Shown: positions 34,090-43,084, numbered from the stretch's first letter. The stretch is 64,000 nt of DNA from JAWWOW01 sp033851265 (GCA_033851265.1 JAWWOW010000003.1:1-64000); one strand, 5' to 3'. The notes: a model not told the origin generated them from the letters alone. Numbers and translations: made by a program.

Positions 34090-36357
34090 ATGGAGCCGGC
34101 GGCCGAGAGCAGCGCGTTGACCGCCGTGAGCGTGGGCGCGGACAGTTCGAGCGTCCCGGAGGCGCCGAGCTACGCCGATGAGCTGGCCGAGGAGCTCGCC
34201 GAGGCCGAAACCGAACGACTGGCAGCCGAGGCGCACGCGGCGGCCATCGAAGCGGCGGAGCTCCCACCGGACCGCTTCCTGGACAGGGAAGCGAGCTGGC
34301 TCGACTTCAACGCCCGGGTCCTTGATCTCGCAGCAGACGAAAACATTCCCTTGCTCGAACGCCTGCGCTTTCTGGCGATCTTCTCGAGCAACCTCGACGA
34401 GTTCTTCATGGTCCGTGTCGCCGGCTTACGGCGTCGGTTGGCGACAGGCATCGCTGTCGTGGCACCGAGCGGATTAGAACTCCGGGAGCAGCTGCAACTG
34501 ATCATGGAGCGCACGCGCGAGCTCATGGGTCGCCAGGTCGAGCTTTACCACGAGCACATTCGTCCCGAGCTCGAGGCAGCCGGCGTGACGATCGCTAGTT
34601 GGGCGGACCTGGACAAGAAGGAACGCAAGAGCTTGCGCAAGCTGTTCACCGATCGCGTCTATCCGGTGTTGACCCCGTTGGCCGTCGACCCGGCGCACCC
34701 GTTTCCTTATATCTCCGGGTTGTCGTTGAACCTCGCGGTTGTCGTGCGTGACCCTGACAACGGTCGCGAGCACTTCGCGAGAGTGAAGGTCCCGCCGTTG
34801 CTGCCGCGTTTCGTGCCGGTAGGTAATGGGCGCTACGTCCCTCTCGAGGATGTCATCTCCGCGCAGCTTCCTGAGCTCTTCCCTGGCCTGGAGATTGTCG
34901 AGACCTATTGCTTCCGGGTTACGCGCAACGAGGATCTCGAAGTTGACTCGGACGAGGTCGAGAACCTGCTTGATGCCCTGGAACAAGAGCTGCAGCGCCG
35001 CCGCTTCGGCGTACCGGTTCGGCTCGAAGTCGAAGAAGGCATGAGCAAGCGCGTGCTCGAGTTGTTGATGCGCGAGCTCGGGGTGACGAAGGACGACGTA
35101 CTGCGGCTACCGCGACCGCTGGCCCTCGCTGGGTTGTTCCCGCTGGCAGACCTCGAACGGCCTGAGTTGCGGTGGCCGGGTTTCGTGCCGGCCACGCCTG
35201 AACCGCTGCGCGACGAGGAGGGCAAGGCGGCGAACGTCTTCACCGCCCTGCGCCAGGGGGACGTCGTCGTCCATCACCCCTATGAGTCGTTCGCGACGTC
35301 GGTCCAGGCGTTCGTCGAACAGGCCGCTGCTGACCCGAACGTCCTTGCCATCAAGCAGACGCTCTACCGCACGAGCGGTGACTCGCCGGTGGTGGACGCA
35401 TTGATCGACGCAGCCGAGGCAGGCAAGCAAGTGCTGGTCCTCGTCGAACTCAAGGCACGCTTCGATGAGAAGGCCAACATCCGCTGGGCGCGTCAACTCG
35501 AGCAGGCTGGCTGCCACGTCGTCTACGGGATCGTCGGCCTGAAGACGCACTGCAAGCTCTGCCTCGTCGTACGTCAAGAGGATGACGGCACCCTGCGTCG
35601 ATACGTGCACGTTGGCACCGGCAACTACAACCCCAAGACCGCGCGCATCTACGAAGACGTCGGGTTGCTCTCGGCAGACCCGGTACTGACCGAAGACGTG
35701 GCCAACCTCTTCAACCACCTGTCTGGCTACACGCGGCACCGTGACTACGCAGATCTGCTCGTCGCTCCAGACACCCTGCGCTCCGGTTTGCTCGCTCTAA
35801 TCAACCGTGAGCGCAAGCATGCGATCAAGGGCCGACCGGCGCACATCACGATGAAGTTCAACGCCCTGGTCGACGAAGAGGTCATCGATGCGTTGTACGT
35901 CGCAGCGCAGGCGGGCGTCGAGGTGGATCTCGTTGTCCGTGGCATGTGTGCGTTGCGACCGGGTGTTCCGGGACTGTCCGAGAAGATTCGCGTGCGCAGC
36001 ATCCTCGGTCGCTTTCTCGAGCACTCCCGGCTGGTGCGCTTTGCGAACGCAGGCGATGAAGAGGTGTGGATCGGCAGCGCGGACGCGATGCACCGCAACC
36101 TGGACCGGCGCGTCGAAGCCATGGTGCGCGTAACCGAAGACGCTGCGCGCGAACGGTTGAGCCGACTCCTCGACCTGGCGATCTCGGACCGCATCGCCTG
36201 TTGGACGCTCGACGGCACGTGCACCTGGAGCCGGCGAAAGACGGATGAGGACGGCAACGCGCTCCACGACTACCAGGAGTTGCTCATCGCCGGGCATGGA
36301 CAAGTCCCTGACCTCGATGCATTGGCCATAGCGTCGCCCACGGTGCATGTCCTGTGA
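34090..36357 (+). CDS. ppk1: Polyphosphate kinase 1
   Basis: A 755-residue enzyme that builds polyphosphate from ATP, via a phospho-histidine. An acidic, alanine-rich N-terminal extension of about 58 residues precedes the conserved DRFLDREASWLDFNARVL. Then FSSNLDEFFMVRVAGLRRR, HPFPYISGLSLNLAV and HHPYESFATSVQAFVEQAA appear in order. The catalytic histidine is in RYVHVGTGNYNPKTARIYEDVGLL, and the second phospholipase-D-like half has MKFNALVDEEVI and WIGSADAMHRNLDRRVE. ATG 34090 has no close ribosome site. The stop overlaps the CYTH-CHAD gene by GTGA, so the two are translated together. A polyphosphate operon next to Pho regulation is logical. Confidence 0.97.
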   Translation: MEPAAESSALTAVSVGADSSSVPEAPSYADELAEELAEAETERLAAEAHAAAIEAAELPPDRFLDREASWLDFNARVLDLAADENIPLLERLRFLAIFSSNLDEFFMVRVAGLRRRLATGIAVVAPSGLELREQLQLIMERTRELMGRQVELYHEHIRPELEAAGVTIASWADLDKKERKSLRKLFTDRVYPVLTPLAVDPAHPFPYISGLSLNLAVVVRDPDNGREHFARVKVPPLLPRFVPVGNGRYVPLEDVISAQLPELFPGLEIVETYCFRVTRNEDLEVDSDEVENLLDALEQELQRRRFGVPVRLEVEEGMSKRVLELLMRELGVTKDDVLRLPRPLALAGLFPLADLERPELRWPGFVPATPEPLRDEEGKAANVFTALRQGDVVVHHPYESFATSVQAFVEQAAADPNVLAIKQTLYRTSGDSPVVDALIDAAEAGKQVLVLVELKARFDEKANIRWARQLEQAGCHVVYGIVGLKTHCKLCLVVRQEDDGTLRRYVHVGTGNYNPKTARIYEDVGLLSADPVLTEDVANLFNHLSGYTRHRDYADLLVAPDTLRSGLLALINRERKHAIKGRPAHITMKFNALVDEEVIDALYVAAQAGVEVDLVVRGMCALRPGVPGLSEKIRVRSILGRFLEHSRLVRFANAGDEEVWIGSADAMHRNLDRRVEAMVRVTEDAARERLSRLLDLAISDRIACWTLDGTCTWSRRKTDEDGNALHDYQELLIAGHGQVPDLDALAIASPTVHVL

Positions 36358-37853
36358 GGGAGGTCGAACGGAAGTTTCGCGCTAGCCGCGACCTGGTCCT
36401 ACCTGATCTGGAAGGTCGCATCGACGGGGTCGCCACCATCGACGCACCAGAAAAGCTTCATCTGGTCGCGACCTACTACGACTCGGCTGATCTGCGCTTG
36501 GCGCGCGAAGGCATAACTCTGCGCCGACGCACGGGAGGCGATGACGACGGCTGGCACCTCAAGCTGCCATTGACCACATCGAACGGCGGCGCGCGAGACG
36601 AGATCCAGGTTGCCGGCGACGACGAGATCCCCGACCAGCTGCGTCGTGCAGTCACGGCGTACGTCCGTTTCGCCGCACTGCTTCCAGCCGCGACGTTGGT
36701 CACCGACCGCACTCGCCGTCTTCTCCGCGACGAGACAGGATCGGCGCTCGCCGAGCTCGTTGACGACTCGGTCACGGTCGAAGGCGTTGGCCGGGTCTCC
36801 GCGGGTTTTCGGGAGATCGAGATCGAAGACAAAGGCGGTGGTGAGCAGCTATTAGCTGACGTCGCCACGTTGTTGAGCGAAGCTGGCGCGGTTGGCGGCG
36901 AATTCATGCCCAAGCTGGTGCGCGCACTGGGTGCCCGCGCCACCGCACCGCCGGATCCGCCGCTGCCAGAAACCATCGATCCAGATGCCTCGGTCTCGGC
37001 GGTGCTGACCGGCTACCTGCGCACCAACGTTCGAAAGCTGCTCGCCGAGGATGTGCGCTTCCGGCTCGGCGGGGACGACGCCGTCCACCAACTGCGCGTC
37101 GCGTGCCGTCGGCTGCGCAGTGCTCTGCGGGTCTTTCGCCCGTACGTCGACGAGGAGTGGGCGGAGAGCTTGCGGGCTGAACTGCGCTGGCTGGCCAGCA
37201 GCATGGGCGCCGCACGTGACGCCGAAGTACTTCTTGCCCGCCTCACCTCTTCAATTGACCAGCTGCCTGACCCGATGGTCATCGGTCCGGTGCGGGCGCG
37301 GTTGCAACAACACATCGGAGGGACGCTGGCAGCCGCCGTCGCGGAGATCGACAACATCCTGGACGACGACCGCTACATCAGCCTGCTCGAGCGGTTGGTC
37401 GACGCGGCGTGGAAGCCAACCACCACCCGTAGCGCCAGCCAACGTGCCCGAGATGCCCTACCGGATGACGTACGCCGCGCGTGGCGAAAGCTCAACTCCG
37501 GCGTGGCGCACGTGCACAAGACCGGGGCTGAGCGGGACTATCACCAGGTGCGTATCCAGGCGAAGCGTTGCCGCTACACAGCGGAGGCTGTTGCGCCTGC
37601 CTTCGGCAAACCTGCAGTGCGCTTCGCCCAGCAGGTTGAGCGGGTCCAAGAGGTCCTCGGTGAACACCAGGACGCGATTACGGCCCAGGACGTTCTGCGC
37701 CGCATCGCGCAGTCGTCCAGCGGTCGCTCGTCAGGCTTCACCCTCGGGATCATGCATGCCGTAGAGGAGCAACGCGCGTCCGCTGCGCGGGCAGAGTTCG
37801 AGGCCATCTGGCCGGACATCTCCCGTCGTCGCAACCGCGACTGGCTCACCTGA
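36354..37853 (+). CDS. CYTH-CHAD protein (polyphosphate-associated)
   Basis: A 499-residue fusion. The N-terminal CYTH domain (1-190) begins with the triphosphate-tunnel motif ExExK as REVERKFR and has YYDSADLRLAREGITLRRR and WHLKLPL, typical of triphosphatases. The C-terminal CHAD domain (about 215-499) is helical with conserved histidines and basic residues: DDAVHQLRVACRRLRSALR, YHQVRIQAKRCRYTAEA and VQEVLGEHQDAITAQ. CHAD domains bind polyphosphate. The gene overlaps ppk1 by 4 bases and the next gene by 1, so it is probably a polyphosphate-binding or triphosphatase partner of Ppk1. Confidence 0.93.
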   Translation: MREVERKFRASRDLVLPDLEGRIDGVATIDAPEKLHLVATYYDSADLRLAREGITLRRRTGGDDDGWHLKLPLTTSNGGARDEIQVAGDDEIPDQLRRAVTAYVRFAALLPAATLVTDRTRRLLRDETGSALAELVDDSVTVEGVGRVSAGFREIEIEDKGGGEQLLADVATLLSEAGAVGGEFMPKLVRALGARATAPPDPPLPETIDPDASVSAVLTGYLRTNVRKLLAEDVRFRLGGDDAVHQLRVACRRLRSALRVFRPYVDEEWAESLRAELRWLASSMGAARDAEVLLARLTSSIDQLPDPMVIGPVRARLQQHIGGTLAAAVAEIDNILDDDRYISLLERLVDAAWKPTTTRSASQRARDALPDDVRRAWRKLNSGVAHVHKTGAERDYHQVRIQAKRCRYTAEAVAPAFGKPAVRFAQQVERVQEVLGEHQDAITAQDVLRRIAQSSSGRSSGFTLGIMHAVEEQRASAARAEFEAIWPDISRRRNRDWLT

Positions 37854-38767
37854 TGTCCTCAGCCGGGCGCCTGGTCGAGGCGGCTGGCGGCGTCGTCTGG
37901 CGACCGGCCGACAACCGGGCGGGCGTCGAGGTGGCTGTGATTCACCGGCCGAAGTACGACGACTGGTCACTCCCCAAGGGCAAGTTGCTTTCCGGCGAGC
38001 ATCCGCTGCTCGGAGCCATTCGCGAGGTGAAGGAAGAGACCGGCTATCGCGTCGTTGTCGGACGTGCACTTGGGGAGATCCGTTACACGAAGGATGGCCA
38101 GCCCAAGCGCGTGCGCTACTGGGCCCTGCGCGCCGTCGACGGGGAGTTCGCACCTAACGACGAGGTCGACGAGATCCGCTGGCTGCCACCCAACGAAGCG
38201 CAGAGCCTGCTCTTGCCCGACCGCGACCGGGAAGTGCTCGACACCTTCCTGCGTGACATGTCGCCGACCTGGGCGTGCGTCCTGTTACGCCATGCGAGTG
38301 CGGGTGAGCGATCGAGCTGGGATGGCGACGACCACGATCGCCCGCTCGACGAGTTGGGACGCCGGCAGGCCGAGGCGCTGATTGACGTGCTGGCGGCGTA
38401 CGACGTCCGCCGTGTGGTTTCGTCGGACGTGCTGCGCTGTCTGGACACTGTCGAGCCGTACGCCGCTGCGCGTGAGATCCACGTCGAGACCGACCCGTTG
38501 TTCTCCGAGACGGGCTATCTCGCGCAGCCCGATGCAGCTCTCGAACGTTTCCTCGACATCGTCTGCTCACGGGATCCCACCGCAGTGTGTAGCCAGGGCA
38601 AGACGATCCCCGATCTGCTCGCCCGCGGCTGCTCGTCACTTGGCCACGAGGCGCCCGCGGACACCTCGGTACGCAAAGGTGGCTGGTGGGTGTTGCACAT
38701 GGCCGCGAACGGCAGTCCGCGGCTGGTCGAGCTGGAGCGGTTCGACCCGATCGTCGTTCCGGCTTGA
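37853..38767 (+). CDS. Nudix hydrolase-histidine phosphatase fusion (MutT1-like)
   Basis: A 304-residue two-domain protein like mycobacterial MutT1, which cleaves 8-oxo-(d)GTP and diadenosine polyphosphates. Nudix box: G-x5-E-x7-REVKEETGY at about 43-65. The C-terminal histidine phosphatase domain has LLRHASAGERSSW (RHG-type), LDELGRRQAEAL and VVSSDVLRCLDTVEPYA. The usual second His motif near the end is less clear (GGWWVLHMA). ATG 37853 overlaps the previous stop (TGATG). As the last gene of the ppk1 operon it may handle nucleotides or polyphosphate-derived products. Confidence 0.92.
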   Translation: MSSAGRLVEAAGGVVWRPADNRAGVEVAVIHRPKYDDWSLPKGKLLSGEHPLLGAIREVKEETGYRVVVGRALGEIRYTKDGQPKRVRYWALRAVDGEFAPNDEVDEIRWLPPNEAQSLLLPDRDREVLDTFLRDMSPTWACVLLRHASAGERSSWDGDDHDRPLDELGRRQAEALIDVLAAYDVRRVVSSDVLRCLDTVEPYAAAREIHVETDPLFSETGYLAQPDAALERFLDIVCSRDPTAVCSQGKTIPDLLARGCSSLGHEAPADTSVRKGGWWVLHMAANGSPRLVELERFDPIVVPA

Positions 38768-38782
38768 TCCCCCGGTGTAGAC

Positions 38783-39082
38783 CTAGGCCGCGATGTCCAG
38801 GTGCTTAGCCAGCCCGGTCAGCGCGATCGACTCGCGGAACAACTCGCTGCACCGGCGTACCTGAAGCCGCCGGCCGTGCTCTTGCGCCACTAGCGCGGCG
38901 GCCACGAGCAGCCCGAGGCCGGATGAAGAAATGAGTTCCACGTCTGTTGCATCGAGGCTGACGATCGGGCCGCCTGCTTGTCGTACGTAGGTAAGCAGGG
39001 CGGGACGCAGCCGGTCCACTTCCTCGCCCACCAAAGCGGTTGGCAACGTCAGCGCGTCATCGCAAACAGCCCGGCAATTCAT
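38783..39082 (-). CDS. STAS domain protein (anti-sigma antagonist-like)
   Basis: A 99-residue single STAS domain. IVSLDATDVELISSSGLGLLVAAALV contains the typical Asp-Ser-Ser-Gly-Leu segment whose serine is phosphorylated in anti-anti-sigma factors. LQVRRCSELFRESIALTGL completes the fold. ATG 39082 is chosen because the domain begins soon after (LTLPTALVGEEVDRLRPAL). No sigma factor or anti-sigma kinase lies nearby. It could equally sense a ligand. Same strand as regX3 downstream, 82 bases apart. Confidence 0.8.
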   Translation of the reverse strand: MNCRAVCDDALTLPTALVGEEVDRLRPALLTYVRQAGGPIVSLDATDVELISSSGLGLLVAAALVAQEHGRRLQVRRCSELFRESIALTGLAKHLDIAA

Positions 39083-39164
39083 GCCAGCAGCATGAACCCG
39101 CGAGGTTTCGATTGGGCGGCTTCTACACGTCGGCTTGGTGAACCTGCCGCTGTGTTGCACAGCC

Positions 39165-39848
39165 TCAGGGCTCGAACTTGTAACCCACACCGCGAACGGT
39201 CACGAGGTGGCGCGGGGTGGATGGCTCGGGTTCGATCTTGGCGCGCAGCCGCTTCACGTGGACGTCGAGGGTCTTGGTGTCACCCACGTAATCGGCGCCC
39301 CAGACCCGGTCGATGAGCTGTCCACGAGTGAGCACGCGTCCGGCATTGCGCAGCAGCAGCTCCAACAGCTCGAACTCCTTGAGCGGCAGTGATATCTGCT
39401 CACCGCCGACGGCGACGACGTGCCGTTCGATGTCCATCCGGACCGGACCTGCCTCGAGAATCATCGTTGCGAGGGTGTCCGTGCTGTCGCCCTGCCGGCG
39501 AAGGACGGCGCGGATCCGGGCAACCAGCTCGCGTGTGGAGAACGGCTTGGTCATGTAGTCGTCAGCACCGATCTCGAGCCCGACGACCTTGTCGATCTCG
39601 CTGTCTTTCGCGGTGAGCATGATGACCGGCACCGCGGATGTCTGCCGTAGTTTCTGACAGACCTCGATGCCGGACAAGCCGGGGAGCATCAGGTCGAGCA
39701 GTACGAGGTCAGCCCCGTTGCGATCGAACTCGGCAAGTGCATCGGGGCCGGTGGCCGCGACCGCGACATCGAACCCCTCTTTGCGCAACAGATAGCTCAG
39801 GGCTTCGGAGAACGACTCCTCGTCCTCCACGACGAGAACTCTCGTCAC
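39165..39848 (-). CDS. regX3: Response regulator RegX3/PhoP-type
   Basis: A 227-residue OmpR/PhoB-family regulator. The receiver domain has acidic EDE (8-10), phosphoacceptor Asp52 in LVLLDLMLPG, and the Thr/Lys pair in MLTAKD and MTKPFS. The winged-helix effector has LKEFELLELLLRNAGRVLTR and DVHVKRLRAKIEPEP...VRGVGYKFEP. It should activate phosphate-starvation genes by binding PHO boxes such as the two candidates listed here. GTG 39848 overlaps the senX3 stop by 4 bases, so sensor and regulator are made together. Confidence 0.94.
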   Translation of the reverse strand: MTRVLVVEDEESFSEALSYLLRKEGFDVAVAATGPDALAEFDRNGADLVLLDLMLPGLSGIEVCQKLRQTSAVPVIMLTAKDSEIDKVVGLEIGADDYMTKPFSTRELVARIRAVLRRQGDSTDTLATMILEAGPVRMDIERHVVAVGGEQISLPLKEFELLELLLRNAGRVLTRGQLIDRVWGADYVGDTKTLDVHVKRLRAKIEPEPSTPRHLVTVRGVGYKFEP

Positions 39849-41002
39849 GTGGTGACCTCCTGGGTCGGTCGGGCTAGCTCAGTCGGCTCGGCGACCGGGG
39901 CTGGTAGGCGGATGGTGAACGTCGATCCCGCATCGGGCCGGCTGGACACCGTCACTTCACCGCCGTGGTTGCCGACGATGTGCTTGACGATGGCGAGGCC
40001 CAGCCCGGTGCCTCCGGTTTCCCGGGATCGTGCCGGGTCGGCTCGGTAGAAGCGTTCGAAGATGCGGCCCAGATCCGCCTGGTCGATCCCGATCCCTTCG
40101 TCTTTCACCGCGATGTCGATGCTCTCCATCCGGTCGTGTACGCCCACCGCAACACTGGTGTGCGGCTCGCTGTAGGCAATTGCGTTTTCGAGTAGGTTCC
40201 GCACCGCGGTCACGAGCTGGTTGTGGTTTCCGACGGCAGTTACGTCGAGATCGCCGCCGTGCACGATCGTGATGCCGCGCGCATCCGCCGCTGCTCTCAC
40301 CCGGTCCACGGCTTCCTCCACGGCCATGTTGACCGAGATCGAGGTGAGCTCGGGGAGCGGCTCACCGCCCTGCAAGCGCGACAGTTCGACCAGCTCCTGC
40401 ACGAGACGCGACAGGCGACCGGCTTCATGTTGCACGCGGACAAGAAACCGCTGAACAGCTTCGCGATCGTCCTCGGCGTCGAGGGCTGCTTCCGCGAGCA
40501 GCGCTATCGCCCCCACCGGCGTCTTGATCTCGTGACCGACATTCGCGACGAAGTCACGGCGCACACTTTCGACGCGCTCGACCTCGGTGATGTCCTCCGC
40601 GAGTACGGCGACATCACTTCCGCCAAGCGAGAATGCGTGGACCAACAGAGGAACCGGTCGCTGCGCAAGGTCGTTCCCAGGGAGCGCGAGCTGAAGTTCG
40701 CGGCGTACGCCGTCCCTGCGCACCTGACGGACGAGCCGACGCAATTCAGGTGCAAGTGTTGAGTTGCTACGGATGACGCCGAGTGCGTAGGCCGGGCGGT
40801 TGACCAGGAGCACTCCGTCGCTCTCGTCGAGCGCGAGCGCGCCGACCGAGAGTTCGGCGATGACCGCCTCCGGAATGCGTGACCGTGGGACCGTGGCTGG
40901 GCGTGGCTCGGCAGTCCCGGTGCGCCGCGTGAACCGCTGCCAGATGAGCACAGCGAGCGCCCCGCAGGCCAGGCCCAGCAGGGCGGCGACGAGAGGCGCC
41001 AC
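39845..41002 (-). CDS. senX3: Sensor histidine kinase SenX3/PhoR-type
   Basis: A 385-residue phosphate-sensing kinase. One N-terminal membrane helix (3-21), a PAS-like domain (about 45-140; VIAELSVGALALDESDGVLLVNRPA), then HisKA with phospho-His157 in FVANVGHEIKTPVGAI, and an HATPase domain with N-box LLENAIAYSE, DEGIGIDQADL (G1), FERFYRAD (F) and GGTGLGLAIVKHI (G2). GTG 41002 is preceded by TAGCAT-N7, a leaderless arrangement. Divergent from phoU across a 145-base regulatory gap. In related systems PhoU and the Pst transporter hold this kinase inactive when phosphate is plentiful. Confidence 0.94.
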   Translation of the reverse strand: MAPLVAALLGLACGALAVLIWQRFTRRTGTAEPRPATVPRSRIPEAVIAELSVGALALDESDGVLLVNRPAYALGVIRSNSTLAPELRRLVRQVRRDGVRRELQLALPGNDLAQRPVPLLVHAFSLGGSDVAVLAEDITEVERVESVRRDFVANVGHEIKTPVGAIALLAEAALDAEDDREAVQRFLVRVQHEAGRLSRLVQELVELSRLQGGEPLPELTSISVNMAVEEAVDRVRAAADARGITIVHGGDLDVTAVGNHNQLVTAVRNLLENAIAYSEPHTSVAVGVHDRMESIDIAVKDEGIGIDQADLGRIFERFYRADPARSRETGGTGLGLAIVKHIVGNHGGEVTVSSRPDAGSTFTIRLPAPVAEPTELARPTQEVTT

Positions 41003-41009
41003 AAGGTCG

Positions 41010-41015
41010 ATGCTA
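41010..41015 (-). promoter_or_regulatory. -10 element of senX3-regX3
   Basis: Minus-strand TAGCAT, seven bases, GTG 41002; leaderless promoter with a GTG start. Confidence 0.55.
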
Positions 41016-41063
41016 GGTCAGCCGCGGCGGGCAACAATCGGCCGTTCGCGTCGATGCGACGCA

Positions 41064-41085
41064 GTTTGCCAACTGTTCATCGAGC
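41064..41085 (+). promoter_or_regulatory. Candidate PHO box, senX3-phoU gap
   Basis: Two adjacent 11-base units, GTTTGCCAACT and GTTCATCGAGC, matching the GTTCAYC-like direct repeats bound by PhoP in Streptomyces. It lies between the divergent senX3 and phoU promoters. A related GTTCGCGTCGA at 41044-41054 is out of 11-base register. Confidence 0.5.
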
Positions 41086-41134
41086 GTCCTCCGCTACGTC
41101 ACTCAGCACGTCGTGGTCGGGCCGACTCCACGCG

Positions 41135-41140
41135 TAACCT
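41135..41140 (+). promoter_or_regulatory. -10 element of phoU
   Basis: TAACCT, seven bases, ATG 41148, no ribosome site: leaderless promoter. Confidence 0.6.
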
Positions 41141-41147
41141 GCCACCT

Positions 41148-41819
41148 ATGCGCGACGCCTACCACGAGGATCTCGAGGGAGTTACCGACTCTCTCGTCGA
41201 GATGACCCGGCTCGTCGGTGGAGCGGTAGGGCGGGCAACCCAGGCCTTGATCGACGCCGATGTCCAGCTCGCCGACCAGGTGATTGCCAACGATGACAAT
41301 GTCGATGCACTGCGACTCGACATCGAGCGCCGGGCGTTCGACTTGCTCGCTCGACAGCAGCCTGTTGCCAGCGACCTGCGCATGCTCGTGACTTCGCTGC
41401 GGATGGTGTCAGACCTCGAGCGCGCCGGTGACTACGCCGAACATGTGGCAGGAGTCGCGCGGCGTCGTTACCCCGCATCCGCCGTGCCGGCCTCGTTGCG
41501 CCCGGTTGTGCTCGAGATGGGTCAAGTGGCGCAGCGCATTGTGGCGAAGGTCGGTGGCGTGGTCGCGTCCCGCGATGTGGAGAGCGCGCGCGAGCTCGAG
41601 CGGGACGACGATGTGATGGACGACTTACACGAGAAGCTCTTCCGCAAGATTCTCAGCGGCGGCTGGGAGTCCGGTGTCGAGTCAGCAATCGACGTTGTTC
41701 TCATCGGCCGCTACTACGAACGCTTTGCCGACCACGCGGTCTCGGTGGCCCGTAGCGTCATTTATCTCGTAACCGGTGAGATGCCGGATGCCTCGAATGT
41801 GGCGAATGCAACCGCTTGA
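41148..41819 (+). CDS. phoU: Phosphate signalling protein PhoU
   Basis: A 223-residue helical protein made of two PhoU repeats, each a three-helix bundle with metal-binding E/D-x3-D patterns: ANDDNVDALRLDIERRAFDLL with LERAGDYAEHVAG in repeat 1, ERDDDVMDDLHEKLFRKIL with YYERFADHAVSVAR in repeat 2. It links PstSCAB to the SenX3 kinase and silences the Pho response at high phosphate. ATG 41148 is 7 bases after TAACCT; longer upstream frames would cover the senX3 promoter and are rejected. It lies directly before pstS. Confidence 0.95.
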   Translation: MRDAYHEDLEGVTDSLVEMTRLVGGAVGRATQALIDADVQLADQVIANDDNVDALRLDIERRAFDLLARQQPVASDLRMLVTSLRMVSDLERAGDYAEHVAGVARRRYPASAVPASLRPVVLEMGQVAQRIVAKVGGVVASRDVESARELERDDDVMDDLHEKLFRKILSGGWESGVESAIDVVLIGRYYERFADHAVSVARSVIYLVTGEMPDASNVANATA

Positions 41820-41839
41820 TAGTTGTGACTTCTGCTCCG

Positions 41840-41861
41840 GTTCATCTCCCGTTCACGTCGG
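41840..41861 (+). promoter_or_regulatory. PHO box upstream of pstS
   Basis: Two perfect-register 11-base direct repeats, GTTCATCTCCC and GTTCACGTCGG, close to the Streptomyces PHO box unit. TACCGT (41889-41894), 27 bases further, is a plausible -10, placing the box just upstream of the -35 region, as expected for activation by phosphorylated RegX3/PhoP. Confidence 0.72.
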
Positions 41862-41951
41862 CGCGGCCATCACGACAGTTCGCGTTCCTACCGTGCGCCT
41901 TGACGCACCCGGTAAGAGGCCGGGGCGCAATGACGCAGGAGGAACTAAGAC

Positions 41952-43034
41952 GTGAGGTTCACTCGGACCGGCGCCATGGTGGGGGCTGCCGCTGCAGTGG
42001 TCGTGCTCGCCGGCTGCGGGAGCGACAACGGCGCCAGCTCGCCCAGTGGCTCGAACAGCAACTGCCCGTCCGGCTCGCTCAAGGGTGCTGGCTCGTCATT
42101 CCAGGACCCGATGGAGCAATCGTGGATCAAGGGGTACGGCGGCGAGTGTTCCGGCGTACAGGTCACCTATCAGGCGGTCGGTTCGGGTGCTGGCATCCAG
42201 CAGTTCGGCAACGGCACGATCGACTACGCAGGTTCTGACGTCACGATGAAGCCCGAAGAGCAGACCAAGGCCGACCAGCGCTGTGGTAGCAAAGCCATCC
42301 ACCTGCCAGTGACTGCTGGCGGTGTCGGTGTCACCTTCAACCTGAGTGGCGTCGACAGCCTGCAGCTGTCTGCGCCGAGCATCGCCGCCATTTTCACCGG
42401 CAAGGCGAAGACGTGGAATGCCGCTGAGATCGCGGCCGACAACCCCGGTGTGAGTCTGCCGAGTACGACGATCCGCGTCTTCGTACGCGGCGACGACTCC
42501 GGTACGACGTCGGTGTTCAAGAAATATCTGAAGGCCAACGTCCCCGGTTGGACTCTTGGCGATGACAAGAAGGCCAACTTCCCGGTCGGCACCGGAAAGC
42601 CGCAAAGCGCTGGTGTGGCGGCCGCGGTCGCGCAGACCTCCGGCGGCATCACCTACGTCGAGGAAGCCTTCGCCGAACAGAAGAAACTGAAGCTGGCCGC
42701 GGTGAAGAACGGTGCGGGCAAGTACGTCGCACTCTCGCCGGATGCCGTCAGCACGGCCCTGGCCACCGCGACCGACGCCCCGGCGGCGTCGAACGACCTC
42801 ACCCAGAAACTCAACTTCAACCCGACCGATCCGTCGGCGTACCCGATCTCCACGGTGAGCTACGTGATCGTCTGCACCAAGTACCCAACTGCATTCAAGA
42901 ATGTGGCTGCGCTCAAGGGTTACCTGACCTACGCAGTCGCCGACGGCCAGTCGCAAGCCAAGACGCTCGGCTTCGCATCGTTGCCGTCCGCGCTGGCCGG
43001 CAAGGTGAAGGCCTCGATTGCCGCAGTCTCCTAA
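41952..43034 (+). CDS. pstS: Phosphate ABC transporter substrate-binding lipoprotein
   Basis: A 360-residue lipoprotein. Signal peptide with lipobox LAGC (Cys22), then KGAGSSFQDPMEQSWIKGY, the family start. Phosphate-contact segments: IDYAGSDVTMKPEE, VFVRGDDSGTTSVFKKYL (the RxDxSGT phosphate loop) and KPQSAGVAAAVAQTSGGITYVE. It captures phosphate outside the membrane for PstCAB. GTG 41952 follows AGGAGGA (41937-41943). A PHO box precedes it and a strong hairpin follows, which should raise PstS over the membrane subunits. Confidence 0.96.
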   Translation: MRFTRTGAMVGAAAAVVVLAGCGSDNGASSPSGSNSNCPSGSLKGAGSSFQDPMEQSWIKGYGGECSGVQVTYQAVGSGAGIQQFGNGTIDYAGSDVTMKPEEQTKADQRCGSKAIHLPVTAGGVGVTFNLSGVDSLQLSAPSIAAIFTGKAKTWNAAEIAADNPGVSLPSTTIRVFVRGDDSGTTSVFKKYLKANVPGWTLGDDKKANFPVGTGKPQSAGVAAAVAQTSGGITYVEEAFAEQKKLKLAAVKNGAGKYVALSPDAVSTALATATDAPAASNDLTQKLNFNPTDPSAYPISTVSYVIVCTKYPTAFKNVAALKGYLTYAVADGQSQAKTLGFASLPSALAGKVKASIAAVS

Positions 43035-43045
43035 CCCCGACAAGG

Positions 43046-43084
43046 GCTCCGACCGCCTGGCGAGTCCCGCCCGGCGGTCGGAGC
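43046..43084 (+). terminator. pstS-pstC intercistronic hairpin (attenuator)
   Basis: Perfect 12-bp stem GCTCCGACCGCC / GGCGGTCGGAGC (43046-43057, 43073-43084) with a 15-base loop and ATTTATCC after it, 12 bases after the pstS stop. Likely a partial terminator or 3' stabiliser giving excess PstS. Confidence 0.8.

Noticed and set aside
41044..41054. GTTCGCGTCGA as a third PHO unit
   Set aside because: Ten bases out of register with the two units at 41064-41085.
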